From Geobacteraceae bacterium GWC2_55_20 (GTDB lineage Bacteria > Desulfobacterota > Desulfuromonadia > Geobacterales > Pseudopelobacteraceae), in the NCBI GenBank assembly GCA_001802125.1, contig MGZK01000023.1:1-41374 (forward strand): a stretch of DNA of 41,374 nt, in the 5' to 3' direction. The position numbers were made by a program, and so were the translations under genes. How positions within the stretch are numbered: the first letter of the stretch is position 1; each line of letters begins with the position of its first letter. This document shows positions 32,056-40,557 of the stretch, piece after piece. The notes under the pieces were generated by a model. It worked only from the letters and a program-made list of their open reading frames with translations. It was not told the origin of the DNA and ran no database searches.

Positions 32056-33582
32056 TTATTCCTTCCCTTCATACCTCGGAAAGAGTGCCTCAACTTTAGT
32101 TATTACGGTACCTTCCTTCAAGCCGCCCCACACCAATTTCTCTTTTGAAATTTCTTCTGCATATCCCAAAGACGCCAGCGCTTTGCCGGCTGTGGTCGGC
32201 AAAAAGGCCGAGAGCACGCAGTGCGTGATGCGCTGCGATTCGAGCAGCGTGTGCATGACCGTTGCCAGGCGTCCCCTGTTGGCCGGATCCTTGGCCAGTG
32301 TCCAGGGTGCCGAGTCGTCGATGTATTTGTTTCCCGCTGAAATTACGTCCCAGATCGCCTGCAACGCCTTGCTGAAAGCCAGTTCATCGATGAACTTATC
32401 AACTATTGCAATCATTTCTTCGGTTTTAGTCTTCAAGGCCAGGTCGATATCGAGCATTTCAGATGGTTCCGGCAGGATGCCTTCAAAATACTTTACCGCC
32501 ATCGCGGTGGAGCGCGATAGCAGGTTGCCGATGTCATTGGCCAGGTCCGAGTTCATGCGCTGGATCAGCGCGGTGTGTGAAAAATCGCCATCCAGGCCAA
32601 ATGGAACCTCGCGCAGCAGGAAGTAGCGCACCACGTCAACGCCGTATTTGTCGATCAGCATGTTTGGCTCGACCACGTTCTGCAGGCTCTTGCTCATCTT
32701 TTGCCCTTCCACGGTCCACCAGCCATGGGCAAAGACCTTTTCAGGCAGCGGCAGGCCGGCCGCCATCAGGAAGGTCGGCCAGTAAACGGCGTGAAAACGG
32801 AGGATGTCCTTGCCGATCAGGTGCACGTCTACAGGCCAGTAGCGGCTGTAGTTTCCGGATTCATCCGGGTAGCCGAGGGCGCTGATGTAGTTGGTCAGGG
32901 CGTCGAACCAGACGTAGATGATGTGGCGGTCGTTGCCCGGCACCGGAATGCCCCAGGTAAAGGTCGTGCGTGAAACGGAAAGGTCGCGCAGACCCTCCTT
33001 GATGAATGAGACGATTTCATTGCGTTTGCTCTTGGGTTGAATAAAATCTGGGTGTGCTTCGATGTGGGCCAGCAACTGCTCCTGGTATTTGCTCATGCGG
33101 AAGAAGTATGATTCCTCCTTGAGTTTTTCAACCGGCCGGTTGCAGTCGGGGCAGCGCCCCTCGATCAGCTGGGTTTCCGTCCAGAATGTTTCGCAGGGGG
33201 TGCAGTACCAGTCCTCGTATTCACCAAGGTATATGTCTCCCTTGGCGAGAATGTTGCTGAATATTTCACTGACACCTTTTTTATGGCGTTCCTGGGTGGT
33301 GCGGATAAAGTCGCTGTGTGAAATTCCCAGCCGTTCCCAGAGCGCCTGATAGCGTTTCACTACCCGGTCCGCCAGCTCAAGCGGTGTTTCCCCGGCGGTA
33401 ATAGCGGCCTTTTCGACTTTCTGGCCATGCTCGTCGCTGCCGGTCAGGAAATAGACATCGTAACCCATCAGCCGTTTGTAGCGTGCCAGAACATCGGCGG
33501 CAACTGTGGTGTAGGCGTGTCCGATATGCGGGACATCGTTTACGTAGTAAATCGGTGTTGTAACGTAGAAGGTCGGTTTCAT
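32056..33582 (-). CDS. metG: Methionyl-tRNA synthetase
   Basis: This 508-residue class I aminoacyl-tRNA synthetase charges tRNA-Met in the cytoplasm. The HIGH motif is H19-I-G-H22 after YVTTPIYYVNDVP, a zinc site is formed by YCTPCETF and RCPDCNRP, and K295-M-S-K-S299 is the ATP loop. The anticodon-binding domain is alpha-helical. It lacks the C-terminal EMAP-like tRNA-binding domain found in longer MetRS, which places it in the short form. ATG 33582 is preceded by AGGAG with six bases spacing inside the end of ricT; one base separates the ricT stop from it. The frame is open to 34032 but that part is only ricT in another frame. Last gene of the tmk-holB-ricT-metG operon. Confidence 0.96.
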   Translation of the reverse strand: MKPTFYVTTPIYYVNDVPHIGHAYTTVAADVLARYKRLMGYDVYFLTGSDEHGQKVEKAAITAGETPLELADRVVKRYQALWERLGISHSDFIRTTQERHKKGVSEIFSNILAKGDIYLGEYEDWYCTPCETFWTETQLIEGRCPDCNRPVEKLKEESYFFRMSKYQEQLLAHIEAHPDFIQPKSKRNEIVSFIKEGLRDLSVSRTTFTWGIPVPGNDRHIIYVWFDALTNYISALGYPDESGNYSRYWPVDVHLIGKDILRFHAVYWPTFLMAAGLPLPEKVFAHGWWTVEGQKMSKSLQNVVEPNMLIDKYGVDVVRYFLLREVPFGLDGDFSHTALIQRMNSDLANDIGNLLSRSTAMAVKYFEGILPEPSEMLDIDLALKTKTEEMIAIVDKFIDELAFSKALQAIWDVISAGNKYIDDSAPWTLAKDPANRGRLATVMHTLLESQRITHCVLSAFLPTTAGKALASLGYAEEISKEKLVWGGLKEGTVITKVEALFPRYEGKE

Positions 33583-33583
33583 G

Positions 33584-34711
33584 TCAAGCTCCTGATGATG
33601 GCGCCGGTGTGCCGCCGTCTGTTGTGCCGCCCTGTGGTTTGCGATGCCCGTGTTTTCGGGACCGGTGCTTTTTGCTGCGTGGCTGTCCTGCCTTGCCAGC
33701 TTCCGGCGGTTGTTCCGCACCTGCTTTTTTGGGTGCAGCCGGAGGTGTTTGTTGAGCAGCAACTGTCTCCTCCGTATCAGTCTGCAACACGGACTGCAGC
33801 GAGCTTTTTTCGGGTTTGCGCCGTTGTTCGGAGCGCCGCTCACGGTTTTTGGGGGGACGGGGCTGCGCCGGCGGAGCGGTGCGCTGCGCTGCTTCGGGAG
33901 CGGATGCGGGAGCTGCTCCATCGCCGGTAATCTCTTCGCGCCTGATAACCACGATTTTGTTGTCGTCAAGTTTAAGCGTAATGTTGCCGGTGAGAATGTT
34001 GACCTTGTCCACAATTCCGGTTGCGTTGGCAATGCTTACACGTTTTCCGGCTTTTGGGAAATTCTTACGCAGGCAACAGTAGGTATCGTATTCGTAATCC
34101 AGGCAACAGAGGAGGCGTCCGCACTGGCCTGAAATCTTGTTGGGATTGAGCGCCAGGTTCTGCTCCTTGGCCATCTTGACCGATACCGGCTGGAAGTCGC
34201 GCAGCCAGGAACAACAGCACAGCTCACGGCCGCAAATGCCTATACCGCCGATCATCTTGGCTTCATCGCGAACCCCGATCTGGCGCATTTCTATGCGGGT
34301 GTGGAAAGAGTGGGCCAAATCTTTGACCAGATCGCGGAAATCAACACGACCATCAGCAGTAAAGAAAAAGACCGCCTTGCTGCAGTCGAACTGATATTCC
34401 ACCCGCACAAGTTTCATGGGCATGTTGCGTTCAATTATGCGTTTGACGCAAAAATCAAAAGATTCTTTTTCTTTTTGAGAGATAACTTCCAGTGTTGCCA
34501 AGTCATCCGCAGTCGCCTTGCGCTTTATGGCAACCAGGTTGTTCGGCGCGGTTTCGTCCTGTGCGCTTGGAGGGCGCACAACCTGGCCGATGCCCAGACC
34601 GCGCTCGGTTTCTACAATAACGTGATCACCCTGGGAAAGTTCGATGGAGCCCGCTTCAAAGTCGTACATCTTGCCGGCTTTCGCAAACTGAATGGTTACA
34701 ATGTGTGACAA
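33584..34711 (-). CDS. ricT: PSP1/RicT (YaaT)-family protein with long low-complexity tail
   Basis: This is a 375-residue protein. Residues about 1-245 are the PSP1 domain: GDHVIVETERGLGIGQVV, then IGVRDEAKMIGGIGICGRELCCCSWL and KISGQCGRLLCCLDYEY, the Cys-rich motifs of RicT/YaaT. In Bacillus this protein joins a complex carrying Fe-S clusters that affects RNA processing and sporulation; its role here is less clear, but holB-yaaT neighbourhood is a conserved order in bacteria. From about residue 260 the tail is rich in Ala, Pro, Gln, Lys and Arg, ending with a KKHRSRKHGHRK basic stretch, likely disordered and possibly RNA-binding. The start is TTG 34711 behind AGGAGG (short spacing of four). 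Confidence 0.88.
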   Translation of the reverse strand: MSHIVTIQFAKAGKMYDFEAGSIELSQGDHVIVETERGLGIGQVVRPPSAQDETAPNNLVAIKRKATADDLATLEVISQKEKESFDFCVKRIIERNMPMKLVRVEYQFDCSKAVFFFTADGRVDFRDLVKDLAHSFHTRIEMRQIGVRDEAKMIGGIGICGRELCCCSWLRDFQPVSVKMAKEQNLALNPNKISGQCGRLLCCLDYEYDTYCCLRKNFPKAGKRVSIANATGIVDKVNILTGNITLKLDDNKIVVIRREEITGDGAAPASAPEAAQRTAPPAQPRPPKNRERRSEQRRKPEKSSLQSVLQTDTEETVAAQQTPPAAPKKAGAEQPPEAGKAGQPRSKKHRSRKHGHRKPQGGTTDGGTPAPSSGA

Positions 34712-34843
34712 AAAACCTCCTAACCCTGATAAACAGGATAAGTGCGTTAACGGATTAATTCTCTGCCGGAAAAGAGCAGGAAGTAACTTCTATTTATAAA
34801 CCGGACAAGCCGGAAACGGAACTTGTGCAAAGGTTTCGTTTGT

Positions 34844-34876
34844 GCCGACGCCTGAATCGACAATTCAGGCGTCGGC
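34844..34876 (-). other. Strong hairpin at the holB 3' end / holB-ricT gap
   Basis: A perfect 14-bp stem (34844-34857 with 34863-34876, ending GACGCCTGAAT) has a five-base loop CGACA. It includes the holB stop codon (34865-34867). On the minus strand no T run follows, so it is not a standard intrinsic terminator; it may slow polymerase, protect the upstream mRNA or divide the operon. About 150 bases separate holB and ricT, by far the largest gap in this operon. Confidence 0.6.
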
Positions 34877-35842
34877 GGCAATGTTCATGAACAGATGGTC
34901 CAGGGCCAATTTGGGGTTGGCGTTTCTCTGGACGTCCTTCCGGGTCTGGTAAATATCGTCCAAGAGTTCCATGATACGTGGCAGTGAACCGCGGGCAGCG
35001 ATGGCTTCGATAGCTGCGCCTGCCGTGCGGTTTACTATTTCATGGCTGCCGGCGGCCAGATGGACCGCATCACGATATAGCGACAGCAGCAGATCGAGCA
35101 GTTCCAGAGTTTCTTCGCGGTTGCCGGACAGCGCTTCGGCGGCATCAAACACAGTGGCTATCCGGTTTATATCCATCTTGCCCAGCCGCGATATTACGTT
35201 GTCGCGGCGTACGGCGAGCGACTCGTTGTCCAGTTCCAGCGCCCGCTGCATACTGCCGCCGGAGATTGGAGCCAGGAGGCTGGCTGCACCGCTCTCCATG
35301 CCGTTTAGTTCGAGCAGCGTCAGCAAATGCTCGGGCGATAGTGGCGCAAAGCGGATCAATTGACAGCGGGAACGGATGGTCGGCAGCAGCATTCCCGCGT
35401 TTTCAGTCAGCAGGATGATCAGCGCATCTCCGGGGGGTTCTTCCAATGTCTTTAACAGTGAGTTGGCCGCGTTGACGCTCATGCGCTCGGCCGGTTCGAT
35501 GATGCAGGCCTTGCGCGGCGCTTCGTAGGGGCGCAGTGACAAGGTCCGTTGCATCTCCCGCAACTGGTCGATACTTATGTCGCGCTTGTCCGGCAGAGGC
35601 TCGACCGTATGAATGTCGGCATGGCTGCCGCAGGCTACCTTGCGGCATGACGGACAGGCCCCGCAGGCATCATCCTCTCCAGCTTTGCAGAAAATAGCCT
35701 GGATCAGCGCCAATGCGGTTTTTTTACGACCGCATCCGGGAATCCCTTCGAACAGGTATGAATGGGCTGTTTTACCGGTTCGCAGGGAACGCCGCAGAAC
35801 CTCGATAATCCGCTCGTGTCCACGAATGTCAGCTAATGGCAC
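34865..35842 (-). CDS. holB: DNA polymerase III delta' subunit
   Basis: This 325-residue clamp-loader subunit is part of the complex that places the beta sliding clamp on DNA. It begins with IRGHERIIEVLRRSLRTGKTAHSYLFEG, followed by a degenerate P-loop (GIPGCGRKKTALAL) and the zinc module CGACPSCRKVACGSHADIH. It continues with IDQLREMQRTLSLRPYEAPRKACIIEPAERMSVNAANSLLKTLEEPP and TIRSRCQLIRF, hallmark delta'/gamma sequences containing the SRC motif. The start is GTG 35842 behind GGAAGG, overlapping the tmk stop by 14 bases; tmk-holB adjacency is a classic arrangement. The last codons form half of the 14-bp hairpin. Confidence 0.94.
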   Translation of the reverse strand: MPLADIRGHERIIEVLRRSLRTGKTAHSYLFEGIPGCGRKKTALALIQAIFCKAGEDDACGACPSCRKVACGSHADIHTVEPLPDKRDISIDQLREMQRTLSLRPYEAPRKACIIEPAERMSVNAANSLLKTLEEPPGDALIILLTENAGMLLPTIRSRCQLIRFAPLSPEHLLTLLELNGMESGAASLLAPISGGSMQRALELDNESLAVRRDNVISRLGKMDINRIATVFDAAEALSGNREETLELLDLLLSLYRDAVHLAAGSHEIVNRTAGAAIEAIAARGSLPRIMELLDDIYQTRKDVQRNANPKLALDHLFMNIAADA

Positions 35843-36494
35843 GCAGGCCTTCCGGAATCCGCGCCAGTACCGCCGCTGAAATTTCTAAAGCAATTCCCTC
35901 AACTGTTCCGGCGCCATCAACAATTACAAAACGTTGCGGCTCATCAATGGCCAGTTGGTTATAGCCTGAGCGGACACGTTGGTGAAAGGCGATGGCTTCC
36001 AGCTCGAAACGTTCTTCCCGTGGGCCGCTGGAAAGTTCGATCCGGCGGCGGGCCCTTTCCAGGCCGACCCGTGGGTCACAGTCGATCAGAACTGTCAGGT
36101 CCGGTGAGATTCCGGAGCAGGCATGACTGTTGAGGGTGTCGATGATCGACCGGTCGAGGCCGCGACCATAGCTCTGATAGGCAACTGTTGCATCGCAAAA
36201 ACGGTCGCACAACACTATGCCACTATCGGACAGCGCCGGAGCTATTACCTCGTTGACATGCTGGGCACGGGCAGCGGCGTAAAGCATCAGTTCGGCCATC
36301 GCTGACATGGCACTGTTGTCGGCATCCAGCAGGATTGCGCGAATTTTGTCGGCAATCGGACAACCGCCGGGCTCACGGGTCAGGGTGGTGCTCAGGTTGC
36401 GGGAAATCAGACTATTCGCCAAATACCTGATCTGGGTGCTTTTCCCCGATCCCTCCACGCCTTCAAATGTAATGAAATAGCCCAACGTATTCAC
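35829..36494 (-). CDS. tmk: Thymidylate kinase
   Basis: This 221-residue kinase phosphorylates dTMP to dTDP in the cytoplasm. The P-loop is FEGVEGSGKST (residues 10-20), followed by TREPGG, CDRFCDATVAYQSYGRGLD (the DR motif and substrate loop), VLIDCDPRVGLERARRR and a lid region rich in Arg and Glu. The start is GTG 36494; no better ATG is near and the P-loop would be lost with a later one. It is the first gene of the operon; a near-consensus sigma-70 promoter at 36537-36565 gives a leader of roughly 36 bases. Confidence 0.95.
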   Translation of the reverse strand: MNTLGYFITFEGVEGSGKSTQIRYLANSLISRNLSTTLTREPGGCPIADKIRAILLDADNSAMSAMAELMLYAAARAQHVNEVIAPALSDSGIVLCDRFCDATVAYQSYGRGLDRSIIDTLNSHACSGISPDLTVLIDCDPRVGLERARRRIELSSGPREERFELEAIAFHQRVRSGYNQLAIDEPQRFVIVDGAGTVEGIALEISAAVLARIPEGLRAIS

Positions 36495-36536
36495 CAGAGT
36501 CCATAGGTCGGTTCGTACCGTAAATCTAAATGCGAA

Positions 36537-36565
36537 ATTATATGCAAGCGCCCCCGATTTATCAA
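36537..36565 (-). promoter_or_regulatory. Sigma-70 promoter of the tmk-holB-ricT-metG operon
   Basis: On the minus strand TTGATA (36565-36560), a 17-base spacer and TATAAT (36542-36537) form a near-consensus promoter. The predicted start near 36530 lies about 36 bases before the tmk GTG. Confidence 0.75.
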
Positions 36566-36591
36566 CCTAATTCCACTGATATGACTTTCAG

Positions 36592-36620
36592 TTGCCAAAA
36601 TCTGGCCGTGTCGCTATAGT
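36592..36620 (+). promoter_or_regulatory. Sigma-70 promoter of the rnc operon
   Basis: TTGCCA (36592-36597), a 17-base spacer and TATAGT (36615-36620) precede rnc. The predicted start near 36627 leaves a leader of only about 15 bases, with GGAG at 36629-36632 as ribosome site. It is back-to-back with the tmk promoter. Confidence 0.68.
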
Positions 36621-36641
36621 TTAGCTCCGGAGATACAGCCT

Positions 36642-37352
36642 TTGAATTCGAACTTACAACAACTTGAAGCGGTTCTGGGGCATCGGTTCGAAGACCGGAC
36701 CCTCCTTTTGCGCGCGCTTACACATACTTCCCATCTGCATGAATCGGACGGGATCAACGGTAACGATTACCAGCGGCTTGAATTTCTGGGGGACGCCGTA
36801 TTGGGGATGCTGTTGGCCGAGCTGCTCTACCACGGGCATCCTGATTGGGACGAGGGTGCCCTGTCCCGTCTCCGCTCCCGGTTGGCGGGACAGGATATGC
36901 TGGCTGATCGGGCCAGGACGCTTGGTATCGGTGAGTTCATGTTGCTTGGACGTGGGGAGGAACAATCCTCGGGGCGGACCAAGGATTCGATCCTCGCGGA
37001 TGTTTTGGAATCGCTGCTGGCCGCGCTCTACCTGGATGGCGGACTGGAGGTCGCCCGCTCGCTGATTGAACGGCTTTTTGCCGATCTGGCGGCGGAACCG
37101 CAATCGTTGACGCTTGGGCGTGATTCAAAAAGCGAACTGCAGGAGCTGCTTTCAGTGCTGGGCGCCTCGATGCCTGAATACAGCCTCTTCAGGGAATCCG
37201 GTCCCCCGCATGACCGATTGTTTCACTTCAAAGTCTTGCTTGACGGCCGCTGTGTCGGTGAGGGTCAGGGAAAATCCAAAAAGATTGCCCAGCAGGCCGC
37301 GGCGGCACAGGCGCTGGGCAGCATCAGGGCCTCCATGGGACCGGTTGAGTGA
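36642..37352 (+). CDS. rnc: Ribonuclease III
   Basis: This 236-residue enzyme cuts double-stranded RNA, including rRNA precursors. The signature YQRLEFLGDAVLGMLLAELLY holds the catalytic Glu and Asp, and DSILADVLESLLAALYLDGG holds the second acidic pair. A double-stranded RNA-binding domain fills about residues 160-235 (DSKSELQELLSVLG ... FKVLLDGRCVGEGQGKSKKIAQQAAAAQAL). The start is TTG 36642, nine bases after GGAG; a start at this position gives the normal N-terminus LQQLEAVLGHRF. Its stop overlaps the next gene as GTGA. Full length and all motifs intact. Confidence 0.96.
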   Translation: MNSNLQQLEAVLGHRFEDRTLLLRALTHTSHLHESDGINGNDYQRLEFLGDAVLGMLLAELLYHGHPDWDEGALSRLRSRLAGQDMLADRARTLGIGEFMLLGRGEEQSSGRTKDSILADVLESLLAALYLDGGLEVARSLIERLFADLAAEPQSLTLGRDSKSELQELLSVLGASMPEYSLFRESGPPHDRLFHFKVLLDGRCVGEGQGKSKKIAQQAAAAQALGSIRASMGPVE

Positions 37353-38422
37353 AGCCGGTTACGGTCCCTTTTTTCATCAGCCATCAGGGTTGTCCGCACA
37401 CCTGTGTCTTTTGCGACCAGAGAACCATATCCGGTGCTGGTGGCGCTCTGCCGGCCCACGTGGAGATTCTCTCCAAAATTGCCGCATGGCGGTCCGGCGC
37501 GGGCGGGCGACCGGTTGAGGTCGCTTTTTTCGGCGGCAGTTTCACCGCGCTCCCAGAAATGATTCAGGACGATCTGCTGGCGCCGTTGCAGCCGTTGTTG
37601 GCATGCGGCGAAATCTCCTCAGTACGGCTTTCTACCCGCCCTGACTGTATTGATCCTGAACGGGTTTTGTGGCTCAAAAATCATGGCGTGCGCACAATTG
37701 AACTGGGTGTCCAGTCGATGGATGACGTCGTGCTGGACGCATCCGGGCGCGGGCATACGGCGGCCGCATCCGAGGCGGCCATCCGCTGCATCAAACGGCA
37801 GGGGGTGCTGGCCGGGGCCCAGTTGATGCCGGGATTGCCCGGCGATACGCCGCATTCGTCACTGATGTCGCTGGAGCGGGTCATCTCTGCCGGGGCCGAT
37901 TTTGTCCGGATCTATCCGACGATCGTCATTCGTGGCACCGAACTGGCGCGGCGTTATGGCGCCGGAGAGTATTTTCCCTTGAGCCTGGAACAGGGGGTGA
38001 CGCTTTGCAAGCTGCTTCTGCACCGAGCGTTGCGGGCAGCTCTGCCGGTGATCCGCATCGGGCTTCAGGCCGATGAAGGACTCAATGCCGACACCGTGCT
38101 GGCCGGCTGCTGGCACCCGTCGCTGGGGCAGCTGGTTAGTTCGGGTCTGTACGGTGATCTGGTCGGCAATTATGTGGCGGAAGGCGATTCGGTTGAAGTG
38201 TTTTGCCATCCCTCGCGGCTGTCGGATGTTGCCGGGCACAAACGGTCCAACCTGGAGCGTCTGGCCGGGCGCGGCGTTAGGATTCGGCTCGCTACGGATA
38301 TGACGCTTGATAAAAAAGAAATCATGATCAAGAGGGATAACGGATATTTCAGGTATAATCTGGTGAACGATCTTAAATACTCCATTAACGAGGTATATCA
38401 ACAATGCGCAAGGATTCACTGA
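37349..38422 (+). CDS. Elp3-like radical SAM protein (short, without acetyltransferase domain)
   Basis: This 357-residue radical SAM enzyme has the cluster motif C-x3-C-x2-C in HQGCPHTCVFCDQ, then VEVAFFGGSFTALP (a GGSF version of the SAM-binding GGE motif), VRLSTRPDCID and TIELGVQSMDD, as in the Elp3/MiaB-like subgroup. The C-terminal part lacks the acetyltransferase domain of true Elp3. Similar stand-alone proteins often sit next to rnc in bacteria. The GTG start overlaps the rnc stop by four bases, and the end overlaps the next gene by 19 bases. Substrate is unknown, with RNA modification a fair guess. Confidence 0.85.
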   Translation: MKPVTVPFFISHQGCPHTCVFCDQRTISGAGGALPAHVEILSKIAAWRSGAGGRPVEVAFFGGSFTALPEMIQDDLLAPLQPLLACGEISSVRLSTRPDCIDPERVLWLKNHGVRTIELGVQSMDDVVLDASGRGHTAAASEAAIRCIKRQGVLAGAQLMPGLPGDTPHSSLMSLERVISAGADFVRIYPTIVIRGTELARRYGAGEYFPLSLEQGVTLCKLLLHRALRAALPVIRIGLQADEGLNADTVLAGCWHPSLGQLVSSGLYGDLVGNYVAEGDSVEVFCHPSRLSDVAGHKRSNLERLAGRGVRIRLATDMTLDKKEIMIKRDNGYFRYNLVNDLKYSINEVYQQCARIH

Positions 38423-39477
38423 AGTTTCTCGAAAAACTGCTCGATGCCCCCAGTCCGTCAGGTTATGAACAACCTGCCCAACGGATTTTCCGCGATTATG
38501 TGACACCCTTTTGCGATGAGCTGACCACCGATGTGATGGGCAACGTCTTCGGTCGCATCAGCGGCAAGGGGAAGAACCTGCCGCGGGTGATGATCGTCGG
38601 TCACACCGACGAGATCGGACTGCAGGTCAAATATATCGATGACAAGGGTTTCCTGTATTTTGCCGCGGTCGGAGGCGTGGATGCCCATCTGACACCCGGC
38701 AAGCGGGTCAATGTCCACACCTCCGCCGGTCCGTTGCCCGGGGTGATCGGGAAAAAGCCGATTCACCTGATGGATAACAAGGACCGTGAAACTGTGGTCA
38801 AACTGGAGTCGCAATATATCGATATCGGCGCGCAGGACAAAAAAGAGGCCCAAAAACTGGTGAGGGTAGGGGATGCCGTCACATTTGAAAGCGCGTTTAC
38901 CCGCCTGCAGGGTGACCGGGTCGCCTCGCGCGGTTTTGACGACAAGGCCGGTTGTTTCGTGGTGGCCGAAGTGCTTCGCCTGGTAGCAGCATCCGCCGGC
39001 AAACTGTCGGTTGACCTGTACGGGGTCTCGTCGGTTCAGGAGGAGATCGGGCTGCGCGGCGGCACCACCAGCTGCTATACGATCAACCCGGATGTGGGGA
39101 TATGCGTGGAGGTGGACTTTGCCACGGACCAGCCGGACGTGGAGAAAAAGCACAACGGTGAAGTCGCGCTCGGCAAGGGTCCGATCCTGGCCCGTGGCGC
39201 CAATATTAATCCGCATCTGTTCGAGCTGCTCTCAAAAACCGCTGAGAAGGAAAAAATCTCCGTGCAGCATACCGCCACACCCCGTGCTACCGGCACCGAC
39301 GCCAACGTGATGCAGATATCGCGCGGCGGAGTGGCCACCGCGCTGGTCAAGATTCCGCTCCGCTATATGCACACACCGGTTGAGACGGTTTCGCTGGCGG
39401 ACCTGGAAAACGCCGCCAGGCTGATCGTGGCGGCACTGGCTTCCATTTCTTCAAGAGAAGAGTTCATCCCGAGATGA
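38404..39477 (+). CDS. M42-family metallo-aminopeptidase
   Basis: This 357-residue enzyme belongs to the M42 family, which forms large tetrahedral aminopeptidase shells with two metal ions per site. The ligands can be seen: H67 in GHTDEIG, an Asp in FDDKAG (179/180), catalytic E213 and ligand E214 in VQEEIG, an Asp in EVDFATD, and H323 in YMHTPVE. The N-terminus EKLLDAPSPSGYE is typical. It overlaps the end of the Elp3-like gene by 19 bases; a GAGG lies about a dozen bases upstream of the ATG. Cytoplasmic peptide turnover is the expected role. Older annotations call this family endoglucanase, which the motifs do not support. Confidence 0.93.
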   Translation: MRKDSLKFLEKLLDAPSPSGYEQPAQRIFRDYVTPFCDELTTDVMGNVFGRISGKGKNLPRVMIVGHTDEIGLQVKYIDDKGFLYFAAVGGVDAHLTPGKRVNVHTSAGPLPGVIGKKPIHLMDNKDRETVVKLESQYIDIGAQDKKEAQKLVRVGDAVTFESAFTRLQGDRVASRGFDDKAGCFVVAEVLRLVAASAGKLSVDLYGVSSVQEEIGLRGGTTSCYTINPDVGICVEVDFATDQPDVEKKHNGEVALGKGPILARGANINPHLFELLSKTAEKEKISVQHTATPRATGTDANVMQISRGGVATALVKIPLRYMHTPVETVSLADLENAARLIVAALASISSREEFIPR

Positions 39478-39568
39478 GTGCATGCATGATCCGACGGACC
39501 GAAAAACTGGTTCAGGAGGGGCGGCTGATGAGTGCTGCCTCTCTGACTGTAGATAGAGGCTGATTTAC

Positions 39569-40513
39569 ATGGCAAAAAATTTTTCACCGATTGTGCTTGA
39601 TTCCATCGAGCCGGAATATTTTCCCGCTGTTGATCTCTATGTGAAACAGGGAGTGAATTATACTCTATATCGAAATGGAGAAACGGACCTTTCGGAAAGC
39701 GGACTTGAACGTTTGCGGCAAAGCGGCGTGGAATTCGTCTATGTGGACAGCTGTAATTCCGATGAGGTGCTGCTCTATGTGGAAAGCAACCTCAAGCAAA
39801 TCTGCGGTAACGAAAAGATCTCCCGTACCTCCAAAAACCTGGTTCTCAGCCATATCATGATGAGTGATATCGGCGAGGTGTTCAAAAACCCGGCCCGTCC
39901 GGGCATCTGCGCCAAATGCCGGAGTTTCCTCGATCAGCACGAATTCTTTATAGACGATCGCCTCGATCTGCTGGAGCTGCTTTCAAAATTCAGCCATTAC
40001 GAGGTATACCTCTTCAAGCACAGCGCCCAGGTTGCCATACTTGCCATGTATATGCACAGGAAACTGTTCGGCATGACTCCCGAAGAACTGGTCCCGATCG
40101 GTGTCGGCGCCATGCTGCACGATATCGGCATGCTGGATGTCTCGTACGATATACATGAAAAGCGTGATACACTCACCCCCCAGGAATATCTGCGTGTCAG
40201 GCACCATCCGCGCAGCGGTCATAAGATGCTGCACCAGATCGGCTTGTCTGATCCGGTTTCCCTCTCGATGGTGCTGGATCATCACGAACGCTACAACGGG
40301 ACCGGATATCCCCGCCAATTGTACGAGAATGAAATCCCGAAAAGCGCCCAGATCGGTGCGATCTGCGATACCTATTGCGCACTGACCATGGACCGCCCTT
40401 ACCGTCCTGCCTCCCCGCCGGTTGAAGCGGTCAGAATAATGCGCGGAGAGAAGAAGCTTTACCATCCGGGTTACTTTGAGGCGTTTGCCGACATCATTGG
40501 CGACGGCGATTGA
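39569..40513 (+). CDS. HD-GYP domain protein, cyclic-di-GMP phosphodiesterase
   Basis: This 314-residue protein has an N-terminal region (about 1-140) resembling the domain often found before HD-GYP (EYFPAVDLYVKQGVNYTLYRNGETDLSESGLERLRQSGVEFVYV). The catalytic part follows: H184-D185 in LHDIGMLDV (the usual HDIGK is HDIGM here), HHPRSGHKML, and H238-H-E-x-x-x-G-x-G-Y-P (residues 238-248). Such enzymes break down cyclic-di-GMP and so affect motility, pili and biofilm. No receiver or transmembrane part is visible. AGAGG lies about 11 bases before the ATG. The Lys-to-Met change after HDIG is a deviation that may affect activity. Confidence 0.9.
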   Translation: MAKNFSPIVLDSIEPEYFPAVDLYVKQGVNYTLYRNGETDLSESGLERLRQSGVEFVYVDSCNSDEVLLYVESNLKQICGNEKISRTSKNLVLSHIMMSDIGEVFKNPARPGICAKCRSFLDQHEFFIDDRLDLLELLSKFSHYEVYLFKHSAQVAILAMYMHRKLFGMTPEELVPIGVGAMLHDIGMLDVSYDIHEKRDTLTPQEYLRVRHHPRSGHKMLHQIGLSDPVSLSMVLDHHERYNGTGYPRQLYENEIPKSAQIGAICDTYCALTMDRPYRPASPPVEAVRIMRGEKKLYHPGYFEAFADIIGDGD

Positions 40514-40557
40514 ACCAATGAATGGCCCAGCCGTTTGTATACCCCCTTTTGCCTTGA

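Noticed and set aside
33583-34032. N-terminal extension of metG
   Set aside because: It is the ricT tail in another frame; metG starts with an intact HIGH-region N-terminus behind AGGAG at 33582.
38404-39477. Endoglucanase function for the M42 protein
   Set aside because: The metal ligands and EEIG motif match aminopeptidases; endoglucanase is a historic misannotation of the family.
39486-39563. 25-codon frame between the M42 peptidase and HD-GYP genes
   Set aside because: No convincing ribosome site or recognisable content; it is too short to separate from chance.
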